Shown one piece after another: positions 1 through 8,110 of a stretch of DNA of 42,262 bases; the first letter of the stretch is position 1, and each line of letters begins with the position of its first letter. Both the position numbers and the translations under genes were made by a program. A model generated the notes under the pieces. The model ran no database searches, was not told the origin of the DNA, and saw only the letters and a program-made list of their open reading frames with translations. The DNA lies in the NCBI GenBank assembly GCA_016873475.1, contig VGXI01000007.1, positions 1 through 42,262 of the forward strand, read 5' to 3'. Source of the stretch: a bacterium (GTDB lineage Bacteria > Krumholzibacteriota > Krumholzibacteriia > JACNKJ01).

Positions 1-2
1 TC

Positions 3-2159
3 GCCTGGGAAGCCGTCCGCCTGCTGCGCGAGCTGGGACTCGTCCCACGCCGCACGCTGCGCCTGGTTCTCTTCGCGGACGAGGAGCAGACCCAGGCCGG
101 CGCCAAGGCCTACGCCGCCGCCCACGCGGAGGAGCTGGCCTGCCATCGCGCGGCGCTCGAATGCGACTCGGGGGGCTTTCGGCCCGTCGGCTTCCGGGTG
201 GAGGCCGACTCGCTCACGGTCCTGCGCCTGCGCGACCTCGCGGCCCCGCTGCTGGCGCTCCTGGACGCGGCCGACATCGGGCCCGGCGGCAGCGGCGTCG
301 ACGTTTCCACTCTCGTCGAGCAGGGGGTGGTCGGCATCGGGCACCGGGTCGACTCGGCCCGCTACTTCGACTATCACCACAGCCCGGCCGACACCTTCGA
401 CAAGATCGACGGCAAGGCCCTCGCGCAGAACGTCGCCGCGGTGGCGATCATGGCCTACGCGCTGGCCGAGGAGCCGGGGCCGCCCTGCGCAGGCGCGGCC
501 GCTGCCGGCTACGGCCAACCCAAGGGGGCCTGCGCGCGCGCTCAGGCGATGATCGCTGCGACCTCGGGGGCGAAGGCGATCCAGGCCGGCGCCACCGCGC
601 TGCGGGCAGGCGGCAGTTCGGCCGACGCCGCCGTGACCATCGCGCTCGCGCAGACGGTGCTGTGCGCCGGCGCCTGGGACAGCTTCGCGGGCATGCTCTA
701 CGCGCTGCACTACGAGGCGGCGACCGGCGAGGTGGTGGCCCTCAACGCCGGCTTCGACATCCCGCGCGCGGAGACCGATCCGCTGTCGATCCCGCGCGCG
801 CCGACCCCGAGCGGTCGCACGGCGCTGGTCGGCGGGTTCACCGCCGGCCTCGACTCGCTGCACGGCCGTTTCGGCCGGCTTCCCTGGTCGACCCTGGTGC
901 AGCCGGCGATCGCGCTGGCCGACACGGGCTTCGTGGTCGACGCCTTCCTGGCGCGGATCCTGAAGGCGCGCGAGGCCCTGCTGTCGCGCACCGAGGCCGC
1001 CCGCGCCATCTTCCTGCGCGAGGGCCGCCTGCCGGTCGCCGGGGACCGCCTTCAGCAGACGACCCTGGCCGCGACGCTGCGCGCGCTGGCCGAGCTGCGT
1101 TCGGCGCCTTTCTACACCGGGGAGTGGGCCGCCCGCTGCGTCGACGCGGTGCGCGCGGAAGGCGGGCGCCTGACGGCGGAGGACCTGGCCGGGTACCGGG
1201 CGCGCTTCGAGCCGCCGCTGCGGATGGCCTACCACGGGTTCGCGCTGTCGACCCTGGGCGGCTCGGAGCTGGGTGGCGTCCAGCTGGTGGAGGGGCTCAA
1301 CCTGCTCGCGCTGGCCGGGCTGCCGCGCGATCCGCACTACAGCCGCGATGCCGCGGCGCTGCACCGGTTCATCCAGGTGTGCCGGGCCGGCTACGTCCTC
1401 ACCTACTCGCCCGTCTACCAGCCCGATCCCGGCCGGCCCCAGCCCATCCCCTGGATCGCCCCGGGCGCGCGGATCGAGCCCGCCCACGCCGCGGCGCTGT
1501 GGCAGCGGCTGCAGTCGCCGGGATGGGAAGCGAAGCTGGCGGCGGAGCTCTCGCCGCCACCGGCGCCGGCGAGCGGCGGCCACTCCGACTGCATCGTGGT
1601 GGTGGATGCGGCGGGCGACATCACGGTCCTGGTGCACTCGATCAACACCAGCCTGTGGGGCGCGACCGGCATCTTCGTCGATGGCGTGTCGATTCCCGAC
1701 CCGGCGTCTTTCCAGCAGGACATGATGGCGCGCGCCGGAGCGGGGCAGCGGCTGCCCAACGTCGTCAACCCGGTCATCGCGCTGCGCGACGGCCAGCCGG
1801 TGCTCGCCGCCGGCGCCATCGGCAACGCGCTGCACGAGTGCATGCTGCAGGCCGTGGTCGACATCCTCGACTGCGGCCTCACCCCGCGGCAGTCGATGGC
1901 CATGCCCCGCTTCTGGGGGCCCTGGTGGGGCGGGGAGGCGAGCGAGTACGCCCGCCAGGCCATTGAAGCCGACGCCTTCGCCCCCGACGTCGTCGCCGGC
2001 GTCGAGGCGCTCGGGCAGCCCCTGCGGGCGATGACGGCCGCGGAGCGCCGCAGCCGGGTCAGCTACTGGGCCGCCATCCAGCTCGACCCCGCCACCGGAT
2101 TGCGCTGCGCTGCGGCGCCGCCGGAATTCGATGGGCTGGTGGAGGTTCTCGGGCGCTGA
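3..2159 (+). CDS. M28 aminopeptidase / gamma-glutamyltranspeptidase-like fusion protein (5' end outside window)
   Basis: The reading frame is already open at the window edge, so the start is missing. The first ~155 visible residues match the C-terminal half of M28 zinc peptidases of the carboxypeptidase Q type: LVLFADEEQ carries the catalytic/metal Glu pair, followed by ALECDSGGF and HHSPADTFDKIDGKAL, which supplies a late metal His. From about base 540 the same frame continues as a gamma-glutamyltranspeptidase-like Ntn-hydrolase, with ALRAGGSSADAAVTIALA near its start and NVVNPVIALRDGQPVL near its end. At the position of the autoprocessing Thr, counting back seven from VVVD, there is a Ser (codon 1584-1586, in GGHSDC). 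Ser is a plausible Ntn nucleophile, so the domain could still be active, but this is inferred. No stop or frameshift separates the two halves. A role in breaking down gamma-glutamyl or dipeptide substrates is likely; the location cannot be judged without the N-terminus. Confidence 0.8.
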   Translation, partial: AWEAVRLLRELGLVPRRTLRLVLFADEEQTQAGAKAYAAAHAEELACHRAALECDSGGFRPVGFRVEADSLTVLRLRDLAAPLLALLDAADIGPGGSGVDVSTLVEQGVVGIGHRVDSARYFDYHHSPADTFDKIDGKALAQNVAAVAIMAYALAEEPGPPCAGAAAAGYGQPKGACARAQAMIAATSGAKAIQAGATALRAGGSSADAAVTIALAQTVLCAGAWDSFAGMLYALHYEAATGEVVALNAGFDIPRAETDPLSIPRAPTPSGRTALVGGFTAGLDSLHGRFGRLPWSTLVQPAIALADTGFVVDAFLARILKAREALLSRTEAARAIFLREGRLPVAGDRLQQTTLAATLRALAELRSAPFYTGEWAARCVDAVRAEGGRLTAEDLAGYRARFEPPLRMAYHGFALSTLGGSELGGVQLVEGLNLLALAGLPRDPHYSRDAAALHRFIQVCRAGYVLTYSPVYQPDPGRPQPIPWIAPGARIEPAHAAALWQRLQSPGWEAKLAAELSPPPAPASGGHSDCIVVVDAAGDITVLVHSINTSLWGATGIFVDGVSIPDPASFQQDMMARAGAGQRLPNVVNPVIALRDGQPVLAAGAIGNALHECMLQAVVDILDCGLTPRQSMAMPRFWGPWWGGEASEYARQAIEADAFAPDVVAGVEALGQPLRAMTAAERRSRVSYWAAIQLDPATGLRCAAAPPEFDGLVEVLGR

Positions 2160-2185
2160 TCGCGACCGGGCCTGCCGCCAGCGCG

Positions 2186-2232
2186 CTCAGGCCGGCGCTC
2201 GCATTGACGCGTGCGGGAGCCGCACGCATACT
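2186..2232 (+). promoter_or_regulatory. Sigma70-type promoter with palindromic spacer, upstream of ABC exporter
   Basis: TTGACG (2204-2209) and CATACT (2227-2232) are separated by exactly 17 bases. The spacer region holds a perfect 8-bp inverted repeat, gcgtgcgg (2209-2216) and ccgcacgc (2220-2227), with a 3-base centre. That is a good position for a repressor operator. The 47 bp from 2186 to 2232 match 8671-8717 at about 38 positions. Confidence 0.6.
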
Positions 2233-2313
2233 CGATGCGACCCGAGAGATCCGCGGGGGCACGCCGATCGCGCGCAGCGAATCGCGGCCTCCAGCCAGGA
2301 CTGGCAGGAGCAG

Positions 2314-3351
2314 ATGCAGCGAGGCATTCCAGATGCGGCCGTCGACTCGCGCCGGACCGCCGCCGGCGACGGCGTGATCGTGACCGTGCAGTCGGCCGTC
2401 AAGCGCTTCGCGGCCGTCTCCGCGGTCGACGGCATCTCGTTCGCGGTGCGCCGGGGGGAGATCTTCGCGCTCCTCGGTCCCAACGGCGCCGGCAAGACGA
2501 CGCTCGTGCGCATGCTCACGGGAGTTCTCCGGCCCGACGCGGGAACGATCGCCTACCAGGCGCTGCGCACTCCCGCGGCCGGCGAGTGGGCGCCGGCCGC
2601 GCCAAGTCCGGCGCCGCGCTCCTGGCCGCAGCCGGCCGACCTCGGCTATCTCCCCGAAGATCGGGGCCTGTACAAGGACCTGCCCATCCTGCGCACGCTC
2701 GTCTACTTCGGGCAGCTGCGCGGACTCCCCCGGCCCGCGGCCGAAGCGGCCTCGCGCGAATGGCTGCGCCGCCTGGGTCTGGCCGAGCGCGCGGGGGAGA
2801 AGCTCGACGCCCTGTCCAAGGGCAATCAGCAGAAGGTGCAGTTCATCGCCGCCATCGTGCACCGTCCGCTCTTCGCCGTGCTCGACGAACCGTTCTCCGG
2901 CCTCGATCCCGTGAACCAGGAGGCCTTCCTCGATCTCCTGCGCGAGCTGCGCGCGGAGGGCATGACGATCCTGCTCAGCGCGCACCAGATGCAGCTCGTG
3001 GAGCGCGTGGCGGATCGCGTCCTGCTCATGGACGCCGGGCGCGAGGTGCTCGCGGGCACCCTGTCCGAGCTCCGCCAGCGGGCGGGCGCGAGCCGAAGGA
3101 TCGTCTTTCGCCTGCGCGGGGAGGCGCCGGAAGGAGCGCTCGCCGATCTGCCGGCCGTCCGCGCGGTGGAGCGGCCGGCGCCCGACGAGCTGGCGGTCGT
3201 CCTCGGCGACGGGGCTTCGCTCGGCGCTTTCCTGGCCGGGGTCGGCGGGCGGCTCGACATCCTCGACGTGCGTTCCGAGCAAGCGACCTTGCACGACATC
3301 TACGTGCAGGCGATCACGGGGCGCGGCGGCGGCAGGGAGGCCGCGCAGTGA
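2314..3351 (+). CDS. ABC transporter ATP-binding protein, NatA type
   Basis: This is the ATPase subunit of an ABC-2 exporter. Walker A is GPNGAGKTT, the signature is LSKGNQQK (the variant common in NatA-type proteins), Walker B is LFAVLDEPFSGLDP, and the switch His is in LLSAHQMQ. GYLPEDRGLY is the typical NatA replacement for the Q-loop. An Ala/Pro-rich insertion of roughly 20 residues lies between Walker A and that motif. A C-terminal extension of about 90 residues follows the nucleotide-binding domain, as in other NatA-like proteins. The ATG at 2314 is chosen because AGGAG precedes it and the ABC fold begins about 25 residues later; a GTG at 2374 is the main alternative. The stop overlaps the permease start (GTGA), so the two are translationally coupled. 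The substrate is unknown; Na+ or a drug/toxin is typical of the family. Confidence 0.85.
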   Translation: MQRGIPDAAVDSRRTAAGDGVIVTVQSAVKRFAAVSAVDGISFAVRRGEIFALLGPNGAGKTTLVRMLTGVLRPDAGTIAYQALRTPAAGEWAPAAPSPAPRSWPQPADLGYLPEDRGLYKDLPILRTLVYFGQLRGLPRPAAEAASREWLRRLGLAERAGEKLDALSKGNQQKVQFIAAIVHRPLFAVLDEPFSGLDPVNQEAFLDLLRELRAEGMTILLSAHQMQLVERVADRVLLMDAGREVLAGTLSELRQRAGASRRIVFRLRGEAPEGALADLPAVRAVERPAPDELAVVLGDGASLGAFLAGVGGRLDILDVRSEQATLHDIYVQAITGRGGGREAAQ

Positions 3352-4547
3352 ATCAGACGCGACTGGTCTGGACGGTGGCGGGCTGGGAGTTCCGGCGCTT
3401 CTTCAAGCTCCGCGATCAGCTCCTCTCGCTGCTCGTCGGCGTCGGCATCGGGCTCGCCTTCTACGGGGTGACGAAGCTCATCAACCGCGGCGATGCCGCG
3501 CCCGTTCGCCTCGCAGTGATGCACGGCGAGTCGCTGCCGCTCACCCCGGCCCCGGGGAGCCGGCTCCGGCTCGAGGCCGCGCGGGAGCGGGGCGAGCCGG
3601 AGCTGCGGGACGCGGTCGCGCGCCGGGCGATCGATGGGCTCCTGATCCTGGACGGACTCGAGCGCGCCGAGCTGATCGTTCCCCGGGAGCCGCCCTGGCG
3701 CGCGGAGCTCTTCGAGCTCCTCACCGCGGCCCGGCGGCAGGCCGCCCTGCAGGCGGCGGCCCTGTCCCCGGCGGACCTGGCGCACATCCTGGCGCCGGTC
3801 GATCTCACGGTCAGCTTCCAGGACTCCGGCGCGCGCCCTTCGAGCAAGGCCGCGAAGCTGACGGCGGGGATCCTCATCGGGCTCATGATCTCGGCCATCT
3901 ATCTCGGCTTCGCGTACTTCTTCACCGCGATCACCGGCGAGAAGCAGCTGCGGGTCACCGAGCAGGTCGTGTCGGCGATCAGGCCGCAGACCTGGATCGA
4001 CGGCAAGCTCCTCGGCATCACGGCCACCGCATTCCTGGGCACGATCGGCTTCGGGCTCACGGTCGTGATCACCGTCCTCGTGCCGCGGCTGCTGGCGGGA
4101 CAGCCCCTGGCGCTGCCGACCCTGGAGCCGGCAGCGACCCTGCTCTTCGCCCTCTTCTCGATCCTCGGGGTCCTGTTCTGGAACTGCTTCTTCGCCGCCG
4201 TCGCGGCGACGATCAACGATCCCAACACCTCGTCTCGCTCCACGGTGATGCTCTTGCCGTTCATCCCCGTGGCCCTGGCGTTCTTCGCCCTCGGCAAGCC
4301 CGACTCCCCGATCCTGCGCATTCTGAGTGTGCTCCCCGGGACCTCCTCCGCGGTGCTGCCGGCTCGGCTCGTCCTGGGCTCGGTGCCGGCGGTCGAGATC
4401 GTGCTCGCGCTTCTCCTGCTGGCCGGCGGCATCGTGCTGCTCCGCCGGCTGGCGGGGCGGATCTTCGCGGTGGCGATGCTCATGTACGGCAAGGAGCCCT
4501 CGTGGCGGGAGATCCTGCGCTGGGCGCGGGAGGCACGCGACGTGTGA
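3348..4547 (+). CDS. ABC-2 type transporter permease, NatB-like
   Basis: The 399-residue membrane subunit partners with the upstream ATPase. One transmembrane helix lies near the N-terminus (residues ~22-42, LLSLLVGVGIGLAFYGV). A hydrophilic extracytoplasmic domain of about 130 residues follows. Then come five or six helices from about residue 170 to 370 (for example ILIGLMISAIYLGFAYFF and FLGTIGFGLTVVITVLVP). This layout is typical of ABC2_membrane_3/NatB permeases. The GTG at 3348 overlaps the TGA of the preceding gene by four bases. A possible terminator hairpin follows at 4561. The exported substrate cannot be told from the sequence. Confidence 0.8.
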   Translation: MNQTRLVWTVAGWEFRRFFKLRDQLLSLLVGVGIGLAFYGVTKLINRGDAAPVRLAVMHGESLPLTPAPGSRLRLEAARERGEPELRDAVARRAIDGLLILDGLERAELIVPREPPWRAELFELLTAARRQAALQAAALSPADLAHILAPVDLTVSFQDSGARPSSKAAKLTAGILIGLMISAIYLGFAYFFTAITGEKQLRVTEQVVSAIRPQTWIDGKLLGITATAFLGTIGFGLTVVITVLVPRLLAGQPLALPTLEPAATLLFALFSILGVLFWNCFFAAVAATINDPNTSSRSTVMLLPFIPVALAFFALGKPDSPILRILSVLPGTSSAVLPARLVLGSVPAVEIVLALLLLAGGIVLLRRLAGRIFAVAMLMYGKEPSWREILRWAREARDV

Positions 4548-4560
4548 GCGCGCGCCTCCC

Positions 4561-4583
4561 CGGCAGCGCGGGCGCCGCTGCCG
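4561..4583 (+). terminator. Hairpin after NatA/NatB pair, possible terminator
   Basis: cggcagcg (4561-4568) pairs with cgctgccg (4576-4583) around a 7-base loop. The hairpin lies 13 bases after the permease stop. There is no T-tract, so intrinsic termination is uncertain. Confidence 0.35.
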
Positions 4584-4677
4584 TTGCCCCGCATTCAGCT
4601 AAGCAGCAAGAAGCTGCGCATCTCGCTTGGACTCGCCCGCATCGTGGCGTTCGCCGCTGCCGAGCGGGCCCGTCGCG

Positions 4678-4706
4678 TTGACAGTATTCACCTGCTGACC
4701 TATGAT
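4678..4706 (+). promoter_or_regulatory. Strong sigma70 promoter of the thiolase-like operon
   Basis: A perfect TTGACA (4678-4683), a 17-base spacer and TATGAT (4701-4706) lie 55 bases before the ATG at 4762. The leader holds a 10-bp palindrome, tccgtacgga (4723-4732), just downstream of the likely start of transcription, which could be an operator. The ribosome binding site AAGGAG (4750-4755) is spaced 6 bases from the ATG. Confidence 0.7.
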
Positions 4707-4761
4707 CGCACGCGGCCGATAATCCGTACGGACCTGGGTTTGCACAGACAAGGAGCGAATC

Positions 4762-5874
4762 ATGGGTGTTGTCGTCATGGGCGTCGGCATCTGCGGAGCT
4801 TTTCCCACCTCGAGTGGGCTGTCGTACCGGGAGCTGATCGCCAAGGCGGCGATGGCCGCCTATGAAGAGGCGGGAGTCACCGCGGAACAGATCGAAGGCG
4901 CCGTCAGCTGCGAAGAGGACTTCATCTCGGGTTACTCGATCGCCGATGAGTACACCCCGGATCAGTTGGGCATGGTCCGCAAGCCCGTCTACACGATCAA
5001 CGGGGACTTCACGCACGGCATCTGTTCGGCCGTCATGCAGATCCAGACCGGGCGCTTCAAGCTCCTCGTCGTGGAGGGCTACAGCAAGGCCTCGAACCTG
5101 CTGACCAAGGACGAGATCCTGCACTTCGCGCTGGATCCCACCTACAACCGCTTCGGTCTGTCGCCGCACTACCTGGCCGGCATCGAGATGCAGCAGTTCG
5201 TCCAGAACTCCGTCTTCTCGGCCGCCGACGTCGCGGAGATCGCCGCGCGCAGCCGCCGCCGCTGCCTGGGCAATCCCCTGGCGCCCTACGGCGAGAAGCT
5301 GAGCACGGCGGACGTGCTGGGCAGTCGCCCGCTGGCCACGCCGGTCACGGAGCTGATGGTCGCGCGCCCCGCCGACGCCGCCGTGATCGTGGTCCTGGGC
5401 AGCGAGGAGGTCGCCCTGGAGACGGCGTCCAAGCCGGTCTACATCTCCGGCACGGGCTGGGCATCGGGCAACTCGATCATCGAGCGGCGCGCCCACTACG
5501 TGTCCAGGGGCACCCAGCTTGCGGCGCAGACGGCCTACGCGGAGGCCGCGATCACCGCGCCCGAGTCCGAGCTGGATCTGGCCTATGTGGCGGACCTCTA
5601 CGCCCACCGGCAGCTCATGCACATGGAGGCCCTGGGGCTCGGCCCGGAGTTCCTGCCCTTCATCAATCCCGACGGCGGCGCCCAGGGCATGGGCGACCTC
5701 TTCGAGGCCACGGGCGGCGCGCGCTTCTACGACGCGGTCCGGCAGCTGCGCGGCGAGGCGGGCGCCCATCAGGTCGAGGGCGCCAAGACCGCGCTGGTCC
5801 ACGGCTGGCGCGGCCTGCCCACGGATTCCTGCGCCGTGGTCATCCTCGACGCGAACGGAGGCAGCCATGAGTAA
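4762..5874 (+). CDS. Thiolase-fold protein lacking the canonical catalytic residues
   Basis: The 370-residue protein has the thiolase (SCP2/lipid-transfer type) fold. It is recognisable from the N-terminal VVVMGVGICGAFPT, the central GRFKLLVVEGYSKAS strand and the late INPDGGAQGMGDLFEATG. In true thiolases the last motif reads GGxxxxGHPxGATG. Here the catalytic His is replaced by Asp, and around FTHG, where the nucleophilic Cys would lie, there is no Cys. It therefore probably does not perform the standard Claisen thiolysis. Related degenerate thiolases act as subunits of acyl-CoA thiolase or retro-aldolase complexes together with DUF35 proteins (BbsAB, Ltp2-ChsH2). The next gene overlaps by 8 bases, so a heteromeric complex with it is likely. 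The start is fixed by AAGGAG at 4750. Confidence 0.75.
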   Translation: MGVVVMGVGICGAFPTSSGLSYRELIAKAAMAAYEEAGVTAEQIEGAVSCEEDFISGYSIADEYTPDQLGMVRKPVYTINGDFTHGICSAVMQIQTGRFKLLVVEGYSKASNLLTKDEILHFALDPTYNRFGLSPHYLAGIEMQQFVQNSVFSAADVAEIAARSRRRCLGNPLAPYGEKLSTADVLGSRPLATPVTELMVARPADAAVIVVLGSEEVALETASKPVYISGTGWASGNSIIERRAHYVSRGTQLAAQTAYAEAAITAPESELDLAYVADLYAHRQLMHMEALGLGPEFLPFINPDGGAQGMGDLFEATGGARFYDAVRQLRGEAGAHQVEGAKTALVHGWRGLPTDSCAVVILDANGGSHE

Positions 5875-8077
5875 TCGAGTCGCAGTGATCGGCGCGGGCA
5901 TGACCAAGTTCGTCCGTCGCGCCAAGGAGACCCCCGGCGAGCTGGCCGCTCAGGCCGTGCAGATGGCGCTGGCGGATGCTGGGCTCACGATCGACGACAT
6001 CGACGCGGTCTGCCTGGGCACGGCGCCCGATGCCTTCGACGGCGTCCACATGAACGGCGAGCACCTGATCGCCGGCGCCGGCGCCGTCGGCAAGCCCTAC
6101 CTGCGGCACTTCGTCGGCGGCGGCACCGGCGTGTTCAGTCCGATCCACGGCTGGATGCACGTCGCTTCCGGCAAGTACAAGACCTGCCTGGTCGTTGCCG
6201 AGGAGAAGATGTCGCCCTGCGTCCCGCACCCGGCCGGCGCCTTCCTGACGATCTTCGACCACACCACCGAGCAGCCCCTGGAGCTGACGCTGCTGCACAT
6301 CTTCGGCATCGAGATGTGCCGCTTCATGCACATCTACGGCTACAGCGAGCGGGACCTGGCGGAGATCTCGGTGCTCTGCAAGGGCAACGCCCTGCACCAC
6401 CCGGCCGCTCAGGTCGCCGAGAAGATCACCGTCAAGGACGTCCTTTCCTCGCCGGTGCTCTCCTGGCCGGTCAAGCGCCGGGACATCAGCCCGACGTCCG
6501 ACGGCGCCGTCGCCATCGTCCTCTGCAACGAGCGCGTGGCGCGCACGCACTCGAAGGCGCCCGTCTTCATCGACGGCGTCGGCTTCCGCCTGGAGACCGC
6601 CTACTGGTGCACGCGCGACCTGGCCTATCCGAACTACGTGGCGATGGCGGCCCAGGACGCCTATGCGATGGCCGGCATCACCAAGCCGGACACGGAGATC
6701 GACATCTACGAGCCCTACGACCCCTTCAATTACAAGGCCCTGCACCACATGAACGCCCTGCTTCTGGACAAGTCGGGCCGCAAGGTGCGCGAGCTCTTCG
6801 ACGCCGGCGCATTTGCGCGCGACGGCAGCCATCCGATCTGCCCCTCGGGCGGCGCGCTGGGCGTGGGCAATCCGATCGCCGCCACGGGCCTGATGAAGAT
6901 CGCCGAGCTGTACTTCCAGCTCTCCGGCCAGGCCGGCAAGCGGCAGGTCGCCAAGAGCGCCCACCGCGGTGTGGCGCAGGCCTGGGGCGACTTGATGCAG
7001 GTCGGCACCGTCGTGGTCATGTCCTCCGAGGGCGCGCTGCCGTCGGGGCACGGCCGCTGGGGCGCGATGACCGCGAAGGACCTGCCGGCGACGCCGCTCA
7101 AGCAGGTGCAGGACGTGCCGCACATCGCCTACAAGCCCGACCTGCGCTACTCCTACGACAACGGCTACGCGCTGACGAGCTATCTGGAAGGGTTCAAGCA
7201 GGGCGCCCTGCGCGGCTCGCGCTGCACGGGTTGCGGGCGCATCATGATTCCCCCGCGGTCCTTCTGCGAGCTCTGCAATCTGCAGCCGGTGCACGACTAC
7301 TGCGAGCTGCCCGACACGGGCACGGTGCAGACCTACACGCTGTCGCACGTGAACTGGGACTCCTCGCCCCTGCCGAGGGGACGGGTGGACGTCTTCGCGG
7401 TGATCGCCATCGACGGCGCGGCGCCCGAGATGGGTTTGGTGCACAGGCTGGGCGAGGTGAGCGCGAAGGACGTGAAGATCGGCATGAAGGTCAGGGCAGT
7501 CTGGAAGGACGCGAAGGACCGGGAAGGCTCCGTGCTGGACATCAAGTACTTCCGGCCGCTGGGGACCCGGGAGAGAAACCTGCGCACCGTCAAGCCGATC
7601 AAGCCCGCGGAGATCGACGCCGCGTCGGCCAAGTCGTTCCCGGGCAGGATCCCCATGGAGTACCTCTACACGGCCGGGCTGGGCGGCAGCCGCTTCTACG
7701 CCGATCTGGCCAAGGGCAGGCTCAGCGGCACCTGGTGCTCGCACTGCGAGGCCGTGCACGTGCCGCCGACGGCCTTCTGCGAGTTCGGCATGGTGCTGCT
7801 CGACGTGGACAAGCAGGCGCGCGCGGTCAATGTGGCGTCGGGCGTCGTGCTGTCCTTCACCGAGGTCCATGAGGACCGTTCCGGGCATCTGCTGGACGCG
7901 CCCGTCGTCGTCGCGCAGGTGGGCTATCCGGGCACCGTCGGCAGCCTGTTCGGCGTCCTGGAGCTGCGCAAGGGCCAGGCGGCCCAGGTCGGCGCGGCGG
8001 TGGAGCTGGTGCCGACGGGCAAGAAGGTCGGCCCCGAGCACGTCAAGTTCCGGCTGAAGGCGGCGCGGCGCAAGTAG
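5867..8077 (+). CDS. Thiolase-like protein fused to two DUF35 OB-fold domains
   Basis: This 736-residue protein has three parts. Residues 1 to ~400 are a second thiolase fold (VAVIGAGMTKF at the start; CPSGGALGVGNPIAATG late). As in its partner, the catalytic Cys is absent, and the GHP His has become Asn (GNP). Residues ~440-575 form a DUF35 domain with a zinc ribbon of two CxxC pairs beginning at Cys453 (RCTGCGR and FCELCN), followed by an OB fold. Residues ~590-730 form a second DUF35 domain whose ribbon is damaged: CSHC (from Cys624) is intact, but the second pair reads CEFG and lacks its last Cys. DUF35 proteins bind thiolase-like partners and deliver acyl-CoA. Tyr residues in IYEPYDPFNY might serve as acid/base groups, as Tyr residues do in Ltp2 aldolases; this is an inference. 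The substrate is unknown. Confidence 0.8.
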   Translation: MSNRVAVIGAGMTKFVRRAKETPGELAAQAVQMALADAGLTIDDIDAVCLGTAPDAFDGVHMNGEHLIAGAGAVGKPYLRHFVGGGTGVFSPIHGWMHVASGKYKTCLVVAEEKMSPCVPHPAGAFLTIFDHTTEQPLELTLLHIFGIEMCRFMHIYGYSERDLAEISVLCKGNALHHPAAQVAEKITVKDVLSSPVLSWPVKRRDISPTSDGAVAIVLCNERVARTHSKAPVFIDGVGFRLETAYWCTRDLAYPNYVAMAAQDAYAMAGITKPDTEIDIYEPYDPFNYKALHHMNALLLDKSGRKVRELFDAGAFARDGSHPICPSGGALGVGNPIAATGLMKIAELYFQLSGQAGKRQVAKSAHRGVAQAWGDLMQVGTVVVMSSEGALPSGHGRWGAMTAKDLPATPLKQVQDVPHIAYKPDLRYSYDNGYALTSYLEGFKQGALRGSRCTGCGRIMIPPRSFCELCNLQPVHDYCELPDTGTVQTYTLSHVNWDSSPLPRGRVDVFAVIAIDGAAPEMGLVHRLGEVSAKDVKIGMKVRAVWKDAKDREGSVLDIKYFRPLGTRERNLRTVKPIKPAEIDAASAKSFPGRIPMEYLYTAGLGGSRFYADLAKGRLSGTWCSHCEAVHVPPTAFCEFGMVLLDVDKQARAVNVASGVVLSFTEVHEDRSGHLLDAPVVVAQVGYPGTVGSLFGVLELRKGQAAQVGAAVELVPTGKKVGPEHVKFRLKAARRK

Positions 8078-8110
8078 GCGCGCGCAGCGTACCGTCAAGG
8101 GAGGATCCGC

